Origin: Chromatiaceae bacterium
GTDB lineage: Bacteria > Pseudomonadota > Gammaproteobacteria > Chromatiales > Chromatiaceae
Length of the DNA: 64,000 nt
Direction: 5' to 3'
Assembly (NCBI GenBank): GCA_024235255.1
Contig: JACKMT010000002.1
Location: 310,001 to 374,000 of the forward strand
The position numbers were made by a program, and so were the translations under genes. Shown here one piece after another: positions 58,800-64,000 of this stretch (within the stretch, counting starts at the first letter, position 1; the number at the start of each line of letters is the position of its first letter). The notes below the pieces were generated by a model, which did no database searches, had not been told where the DNA came from, and saw nothing but the letters and a program-made list of their open reading frames with translations.

Positions 58800-61123
58800 A
58801 GCGCCTGCTGCTGGGACTGCTCTTATTCGCCCTGCTCACAGGTGTATTAAGCGCCAGGTCAGAAGTTGACTATCTGTTGCCCGATCAGGCGTTTCAACTC
58901 ACTGCGATGCCGGAGGGACCGGATGCAGTGCTGGTCAAGTGGAAAATCGCGGACGACTACTACCTTTACCGGACCAAATTCAAGTTTTCCAGCAGCGATC
59001 CCGCCATCAGACTCGGTGAGCCGGAGTACCCTCCGGCACAGGTAAAAGAGGACGAATTTTTCGGCAGAACAGAAGTTTACCGGCAGCAGACTGAGATCAG
59101 AGTACCGCTGCAGCGCAGCGACAACGAGGCGCGCAAACTGGAACTGACGGCCGTCTACCAGGGGTGTGCCGACGCCGGACTCTGCTATCCGCCACAAACC
59201 CGCAAGGTCGATATCCAACTGCCGGCTGCGGCAACGGCGCCGCAGCAGAGCAAGGGGCTCGCTGCACTCAATTCCCTGAGTCAACTCGGTCAGACCTTGG
59301 GTATGGATCAGGAAGTTGACATTCCTCTGCCGGAAGATGCTTACAGGTTTTCCGCCAGCGTAGAGAGCGGTGAGCGGATCAGGCTGCATTGGACCATCGC
59401 AGAGGGTACCTACCTGTATCAGGACAAGCTGGATATCAAACTGCTCGCAGGGAGCGGTGTCACGCTGGGGAAGTTTCAGCTCCCCGCAGGCAAGCTGAAG
59501 AAGAACACCGTGAGGCCGGACGGCACTTTTGGTGATCTAGAGGTTTACCAAAACAGCATCGATCTGGAGATCCCGCTACTGCGCAGCCAACCGGATGCGG
59601 TTGAAATCGAACTACAGGTCGGCTATCAGGGATGTGCGGAAGCTGGCGTCTGTTATCCCCCGATCAAGCAAACCACCCTGCTGGCGTTGCCCGCAGTGCT
59701 TCCGGCAGCACTGGCTGCAGCAGATGCATCAGCAGCACCTCCCGCAAACCCTGGAGCCGAAATCAGCCCTGCCGAGCCAGCTTCACAGAAGGCTACGCTA
59801 GCCGCCCCGGTTTCCGAGCAGGACCGGATCGCGGCAACCCTGGCGGCAGGAGACACCTGGCTTATCGTACTGACCTTTTTTGGCTTCGGGCTGCTGCTGG
59901 CATTGACCCCCTGCGTCTTTCCGATGATCCCCATTCTTTCCGGAATCATTGCCGGCCAGGGCCCAAATATCACCACCAGACGCGCTTTCACACTCTCCCT
60001 GGTCTACGTGCTGGCAATGTCGCTGACCTATACAGTGGCCGGTGTACTGGCGGGCATGTTCGGACAGAATCTGCAGACGGTTTTCCAGAATCCCTGGATA
60101 CTCAGCTTCTTTGCCCTGGTATTTGTCCTGCTGGCGCTCTCCATGTTCGGTTTTTACGAGCTCCAGCTTCCGGGCAAATGGCAAACCAAACTGGCCGAAA
60201 CCAGCAATCGACAACAAGGGGGCAGTTATGCCGGTGTCGCGGTCATGGGTTTGCTTTCCGCGCTTATCGTCGGCCCCTGCGTCGCCCCCCCACTGGCAGG
60301 CGCACTTATCTACATCGGTCAGAGCGGAGATGCGGTACTGGGCGGCCTCGGCCTATTCGCTATGGCCATGGGGATGGGCGCACCGCTACTGCTTATCGGG
60401 ACATCGGCCGGTAAACTGCTGCCCCGGGCAGGTTCCTGGATGGATACCGTCAAGGCGGTGTTCGGCGTCGGCATGCTGGCCGTTGCCATCATACTACTGG
60501 AACGTATCCTGCCTGCAGCGGTCGCCATGGCGCTCTGGGGTGCGCTCCTGATCGTAAGCGGGGTCTATATGGGAGCGCTGCAACAGCTTGCCGTCGAAGC
60601 ATCGGGCTGGGATCGTCTCTGGCGCGGACTGGGCGTGGTCTTACTGGCTTACGGCGTTTTAATGCTGGTTGGCGCCGCCGCAGGCGGCAAAGACACGGTG
60701 CAGCCACTACGCGGCATCGGCTTCGGCGGCGGGGCGGGAGGCGCGCAGGCGGCTGAACTCGACTTCAAACGGATTAAAACCGTTGCCGATCTCCAGCGTG
60801 AAGTGACCGCCGCGAGCCGCGCCGGTAAACCGGTGATGCTCGACTTCTACGCTGACTGGTGCGTCACCTGCAAAGAGATGGAGCGCTATACCTTCTCTGA
60901 CCCAGCTGTGATTAAAGCACTGGAAGACTTCGTGCTGCTGCAGGCCGATGTCACCGCAGACGACGCCGAAGATCGTGCCCTCCTGCAGGGGCACTTCGGC
61001 ATGCCCGGCCCGCCAAGCATCATGTTTTACGATCAGTCCGGCACAGAGAGGCGCCCCTATCGTATTGTCGGCTTCATGGCGGCAAGTGACTTCGTGGCAC
61101 ATCTACTGCGATTCCTGCAATGA
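58778..61123 (+). CDS. dsbD: DsbD thiol:disulfide interchange protein with two alpha domains
   Basis: Passes electrons from cytoplasmic thioredoxin to periplasmic partners. 781 residues, about 200 more than E. coli DsbD, because the N-terminal DsbD-alpha module is duplicated: residues 30-150 with Cys130/Cys136 (QGCADAGLCYPP) and 185-305 with Cys286/Cys292 (QGCAEAGVCYPP). An Ala/Pro-rich linker (305-345) precedes the membrane beta domain (about 358-632) with Cys379 and Cys501, and a C-terminal thioredoxin gamma domain with Cys695/Cys698 (DWCVTCKE). Signal peptide 1-27. Coupled to a TlpA-like gene by an ATGA overlap. Confidence 0.95.
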   Translation: MHRKSNLERLLLGLLLFALLTGVLSARSEVDYLLPDQAFQLTAMPEGPDAVLVKWKIADDYYLYRTKFKFSSSDPAIRLGEPEYPPAQVKEDEFFGRTEVYRQQTEIRVPLQRSDNEARKLELTAVYQGCADAGLCYPPQTRKVDIQLPAAATAPQQSKGLAALNSLSQLGQTLGMDQEVDIPLPEDAYRFSASVESGERIRLHWTIAEGTYLYQDKLDIKLLAGSGVTLGKFQLPAGKLKKNTVRPDGTFGDLEVYQNSIDLEIPLLRSQPDAVEIELQVGYQGCAEAGVCYPPIKQTTLLALPAVLPAALAAADASAAPPANPGAEISPAEPASQKATLAAPVSEQDRIAATLAAGDTWLIVLTFFGFGLLLALTPCVFPMIPILSGIIAGQGPNITTRRAFTLSLVYVLAMSLTYTVAGVLAGMFGQNLQTVFQNPWILSFFALVFVLLALSMFGFYELQLPGKWQTKLAETSNRQQGGSYAGVAVMGLLSALIVGPCVAPPLAGALIYIGQSGDAVLGGLGLFAMAMGMGAPLLLIGTSAGKLLPRAGSWMDTVKAVFGVGMLAVAIILLERILPAAVAMALWGALLIVSGVYMGALQQLAVEASGWDRLWRGLGVVLLAYGVLMLVGAAAGGKDTVQPLRGIGFGGGAGGAQAAELDFKRIKTVADLQREVTAASRAGKPVMLDFYADWCVTCKEMERYTFSDPAVIKALEDFVLLQADVTADDAEDRALLQGHFGMPGPPSIMFYDQSGTERRPYRIVGFMAASDFVAHLLRFLQ

Positions 61124-61671
61124 CGTTGCTAAACAAGGCAATTTTGGTAACGCTGGCGGCGGCAGTTATCGCCGGTGCATCGGTCGTTTACCTGCAGCAG
61201 CGTTCTACCCTGCCGGTAAACGCGGTAAACATGACCGGAGAGGGAGTGGAGCAGCTGCCTGAATTCTCGTTTACCGATGTCGACGGCAACACACGCAACA
61301 GTACCGAGTGGCAAGGCAAAATTCTGGTAATTAATTTTTGGGCAACCTGGTGCCCCCCCTGCCGTGAGGAGATGCCGCTATTCGTCAGTCTACAGAAGCG
61401 CTACGCAGCGCAGGGAGTCCAGTTCATCGCCATTGCAATAGATGAGCCTGGACTGGTACGGGATTTTTACGATGTCTACAGCATCAACTTTCCCACGATG
61501 ATTGGTGGTGCGGACGCCATTAAACTCGCCAACACGCTGGGTAATAAATTTGATTCACTGCCGTTCACTGCCATTTTTGATCGCAAAGGTAACAGTCACT
61601 ACATTCAGGCGGGGCAAGTCACAGAAAAAATTCTGATTGCTGAGTTCGACAAGCTTCTGCATCAATCATAA
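61120..61671 (+). CDS. TlpA/ResA-like periplasmic thioredoxin
   Basis: 183 residues: N-terminal membrane anchor (about 5-24) and a periplasmic thioredoxin domain with Cys78/Cys81 in WATWCPPCREEMP and a cis-Pro in LPFTAIFD. Likely reduced by DsbD, encoded directly upstream, and used for cytochrome c maturation or other periplasmic thiols. Substrate not known. Confidence 0.94.
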   Translation: MTLLNKAILVTLAAAVIAGASVVYLQQRSTLPVNAVNMTGEGVEQLPEFSFTDVDGNTRNSTEWQGKILVINFWATWCPPCREEMPLFVSLQKRYAAQGVQFIAIAIDEPGLVRDFYDVYSINFPTMIGGADAIKLANTLGNKFDSLPFTAIFDRKGNSHYIQAGQVTEKILIAEFDKLLHQS

Positions 61672-61827
61672 GCATCTAATAATATTGAAAATCTCTCCGA
61701 TCTTGCCGATAAAGTGACCCAAATCTGGACAAAATCGCACCTATCGCTCAGAATTATCCGATTTATTAACCAGCCTGGGCTCCCTGCCACCGCCCAACAT
61801 ATGCCAGGCTCAACTGAATTAAGTATT

Positions 61828-62277
61828 ATGTCGACCATCCTGGTACTGAACGGCCCCAACCTGAATCTGCTGGGAAGTCGTGAACCTGAACACTACGGTC
61901 GCGAAACGCTGGAGAGCATTAAGAACAGGTTGTCCAATACCGCCCAGGCTGCCGGCCACCAGCTTGAATTTGCCCAAAGCAACGCTGAGCACGAGCTGAT
62001 CGAACTTATTCATCATGCCCGCAACCGGGTCGATTTCATCATTTTCAACCCAGCTGCCTTCACCCACACCAGCATTGCACTGAGAGACGCCATTCTGGGA
62101 GTTCACATCCCGTTTATTGAAGTGCATCTATCCAATGTTTATTCGCGCGATGAGTTTAGAAGACACTCCTTTTTTTCGGATATCGCCAAAGGGATTATCA
62201 GCGGGCTCGGGGCCCAGGGATACGAGCTGGCCCTGCAGGCGGCGCTGCACCACATCACATTTGCAACACAGAATTGA
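61828..62277 (+). CDS. aroQ: 3-dehydroquinate dehydratase, type II
   Basis: Shikimate-pathway enzyme. 149 residues from MSTILVLNGPNLNLLGSREP. Active-site Tyr in EHYGRETL, Asn and His in FNPAAFTHTSIALRDAI, and the VHLSNVYSRDEFRRHSF lid motif. A longer frame to 61714 lacks conservation. The 156-base spacer upstream probably holds the aroQ-accBC promoter; relatives share this gene order. Confidence 0.97.
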   Translation: MSTILVLNGPNLNLLGSREPEHYGRETLESIKNRLSNTAQAAGHQLEFAQSNAEHELIELIHHARNRVDFIIFNPAAFTHTSIALRDAILGVHIPFIEVHLSNVYSRDEFRRHSFFSDIAKGIISGLGAQGYELALQAALHHITFATQN

Positions 62278-62290
62278 GAGATAGGATTCA

Positions 62291-62746
62291 ATGGACATTC
62301 GCAAAGTAAAAAAGCTGATCGAACTTCTTGAGGAGTCGAACATCGCCGAAATAGAGATCCACGAAGGAGAGGAGTCTGTTCGTATCAGCCGTCATGGGTC
62401 CGCCCCGGTGTTTACTGCGCCTACCTCAATGGGCGCCCCAATGTACGCCGCACCGCCGCAACCCCCCGCAGAGGCAGCTGTCAAAGGCGAGGTAAACGAG
62501 CCCGAGATGAGTGGACATTTGATTAAATCTCCCATGGTGGGGACTTTTTACGAAGCGCCCTCTCCGGGCAGTAAGGCATTCGTTACGGTTGGGCAGCGGG
62601 TCAATGCGGGAGACACGCTCTGCATCATTGAGGCGATGAAAATTCTCAACCAGATTGAGAGCGATAGGTCGGGATCAGTCAAGAAGATTCTGGCCGAAAA
62701 CGGCCAGCCGGTTGAGTACAACCAGCCCCTGTTTGTTATCGAATAA
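62291..62746 (+). CDS. accB: Biotin carboxyl carrier protein of acetyl-CoA carboxylase
   Basis: Carries biotin between AccC and AccAD for malonyl-CoA synthesis. 151 residues: N-terminal domain starting MDIRKVKKLIELLEESNIAE, a Pro/Ala-rich linker (about 40-70) and the biotinyl domain with the modified lysine in IIEAMKILNQIESDRSG. AGGA lies 5 bases before the ATG. 13 bases after aroQ. Confidence 0.98.
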   Translation: MDIRKVKKLIELLEESNIAEIEIHEGEESVRISRHGSAPVFTAPTSMGAPMYAAPPQPPAEAAVKGEVNEPEMSGHLIKSPMVGTFYEAPSPGSKAFVTVGQRVNAGDTLCIIEAMKILNQIESDRSGSVKKILAENGQPVEYNQPLFVIE

Positions 62747-62761
62747 AGGCAGCTGTAACAA

Positions 62762-64000
62762 ATGATCGAGAAACTCGTCATCGCAAACCGCGGAGAGATT
62801 GCGCTACGAATACAGCGTGCCTGTCGTGAACTCGGCATAAAAACCGTCGCCGTCCACTCTGAGGCCGACCGTGATCTCAAACATGTACGCCTGGCCGATG
62901 AATCCGTCTGTATCGGCCCCCCTCCCTCGGCCGGCAGCTATCTGCACGCACCGGCGATTATCAGTGCGGCAGAGATTACCGATGCGGTAGCCATCCACCC
63001 CGGCTACGGATTTCTATCCGAAAATGCCGATTTCGCCGAGAGAGTCGAGGAGAGCGGCTTTATTTTCGTTGGTCCGAAACCCGAAACAATTCGACTGATG
63101 GGCGATAAAATCACCGCAATAGAAGCCATGCGGGCTGCCGGCGTTCCCTGTGTGCCCGGTTCCGACGGTCCGCTTACGGAAGATAACAGCATCTCCCATG
63201 AACTGGCCCAGAAGATCGGTTACCCGGTGATCATCAAAGCGACGGGTGGTGGCGGCGGGCGTGGCATGCGGGTGGTCCATTCGGAAGCGGCACTGCTGAA
63301 TGCTATCTCCCTGACCCGGGCGGAAGCCGGTGCAACCTTTGGCAACGATGTGGTTTATATGGAGAAGTATCTGCAGAATCCGCGGCACGTCGAGTTCCAG
63401 GTGATCGCCGACACCCACGGCAACGCCATTCACCTCGGAGAGCGCGACTGCTCCATGCAGCGGCGCCACCAGAAAGTGGTGGAGGAGGCGCCCGCACCGG
63501 AAATCACCGAAGAGCAGCGCCGTAAAATCGGTGAGCGCTGCGCCGAAGCCTGCCGGCAGATCGGTTACCGCGGTGCCGGCACATTTGAATTTCTTTATGA
63601 AAACGGTGAGTTCTATTTCATTGAAATGAACACCCGTGTCCAGGTTGAGCATCCGGTAACCGAGATGATAACCGGGGTGGACATCGTCAAGGAGCAGCTG
63701 CTCATCGCAGCCGGTGAAAAACTGAGCTACGCACAGGACGACATCAAGATTCGGGGCCACGCTGTCGAGTGCCGCATCAATGCGGAAGATCCCGTTAAAT
63801 TTATTCCCAGCCCAGGAGAGATCACGCGCCTGCACCAGCCGGGCGGACCGGGTATTCGCGTTGACACACATATCTACGCCGGCTACCGGGTACCGCCATT
63901 CTACGACTCGATGATCGGTAAACTGATCGCCCACGGCGAAAATCGCAAGGCGGCTATCGCGCGCATGCATACCGCCCTTTCGGAAATGGTTATCGACGGC
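62762..64000 (+). CDS. accC: Biotin carboxylase of acetyl-CoA carboxylase (partial)
   Basis: ATP-grasp enzyme that carboxylates biotin on AccB. The first 413 codons are present; the gene runs off the window end, with the usual total near 447. Starts MIEKLVIANRGEIALRIQRA; glycine-rich loop KATGGGGGRGMRVVHS (about 159-174), HLGERDCSMQRRHQKVVEEA and the metal and bicarbonate site FYFIEMNTRVQVEHPVTE are all intact. Confidence 0.98.
   Translation, partial: MIEKLVIANRGEIALRIQRACRELGIKTVAVHSEADRDLKHVRLADESVCIGPPPSAGSYLHAPAIISAAEITDAVAIHPGYGFLSENADFAERVEESGFIFVGPKPETIRLMGDKITAIEAMRAAGVPCVPGSDGPLTEDNSISHELAQKIGYPVIIKATGGGGGRGMRVVHSEAALLNAISLTRAEAGATFGNDVVYMEKYLQNPRHVEFQVIADTHGNAIHLGERDCSMQRRHQKVVEEAPAPEITEEQRRKIGERCAEACRQIGYRGAGTFEFLYENGEFYFIEMNTRVQVEHPVTEMITGVDIVKEQLLIAAGEKLSYAQDDIKIRGHAVECRINAEDPVKFIPSPGEITRLHQPGGPGIRVDTHIYAGYRVPPFYDSMIGKLIAHGENRKAAIARMHTALSEMVIDG

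Noticed and set aside
63014..63970. 318-codon minus-strand frame
   Set aside because: Fully antisense to accC, whose protein motifs are complete; no ribosome-binding site or family resemblance.

Overview
The window is a housekeeping chromosome segment from a gammaproteobacterium (moderately GC-rich, dense genes, little intergenic DNA). The order secE-nusG-rplKAJL-rpoBC followed by the str, S10 and spc operons, with a tRNA-Tyr/Gly/Thr-tuf operon just upstream, is the classical gammaproteobacterial layout. GatCAB, a ClpB-free cell-wall cluster, the ispE-tRNA-Gln-prs-rplY-pth order and DsbD point away from Enterobacterales and towards lineages such as Chromatiales or pseudomonad-like groups. The exact genus cannot be read from the sequence; a sulfur-oxidising Chromatiales relative is a guess.

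Region 1 (1-28250, all on the minus strand) is translation and transcription. Reading in the direction of transcription: tRNA-Tyr, tRNA-Gly, tRNA-Thr, tuf copy 2, tRNA-Trp, secE, nusG, rplK, rplA, rplJ, rplL, rpoB, rpoC, a clear terminator, a near-consensus promoter, then rpsL, rpsG, fusA, tuf copy 1, the S10 operon (rpsJ to rpsQ) and the spc operon (rplN to secY, cut by the window start). The str and S10 operons are separated by only 5 bases. Regulatory structures include an L10-type leader before rplJ, an attenuator-like hairpin between rplL and rpoB, a hairpin right after nusG and a candidate internal promoter plus terminator-like hairpin between rpsN and rpsH.

Region 2 (28260-35310, minus strand) holds a FadL-family outer-membrane channel, pth, rplY (CTC type), prs, tRNA-Gln, ispE and a TPR lipoprotein. 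Two genes commonly found here in relatives, ychF after pth and lolB before ispE, are not present at the locus.

Region 3 (35430-42570, plus strand) contains hemA-prfA-prmC, an unrecognised small protein, a MoeB/ThiF enzyme, a methyltransferase, a REC-ANTAR response regulator and a diguanylate cyclase. gatCAB follows on the minus strand.

Region 4 (46075-57800, plus strand) is the cell-shape and envelope cluster mreBCD-mrdA-rodA-mltB-rlpA-dacA, continuing into ybeD-lipB-lipA and a DUF218 protein. A 266-bp element with imperfect terminal inverted repeats and TA target-site duplications, looking like a MITE, sits between mreB and mreC; mreC has no ATG, GTG or TTG at its expected start.

Region 5 (57831-64000) has fxsA, then cutA, a DsbD with two N-terminal alpha domains, a TlpA-like thioredoxin, aroQ, accB and the first part of accC. 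No CRISPR array, prophage, toxin-antitoxin pair or defence island was seen. The window is mostly ordinary; the points most worth a second look are the MITE/mreC start, the enlarged DsbD, the unknown protein at 38623-39099 and several RNA structures in the ribosomal operons.
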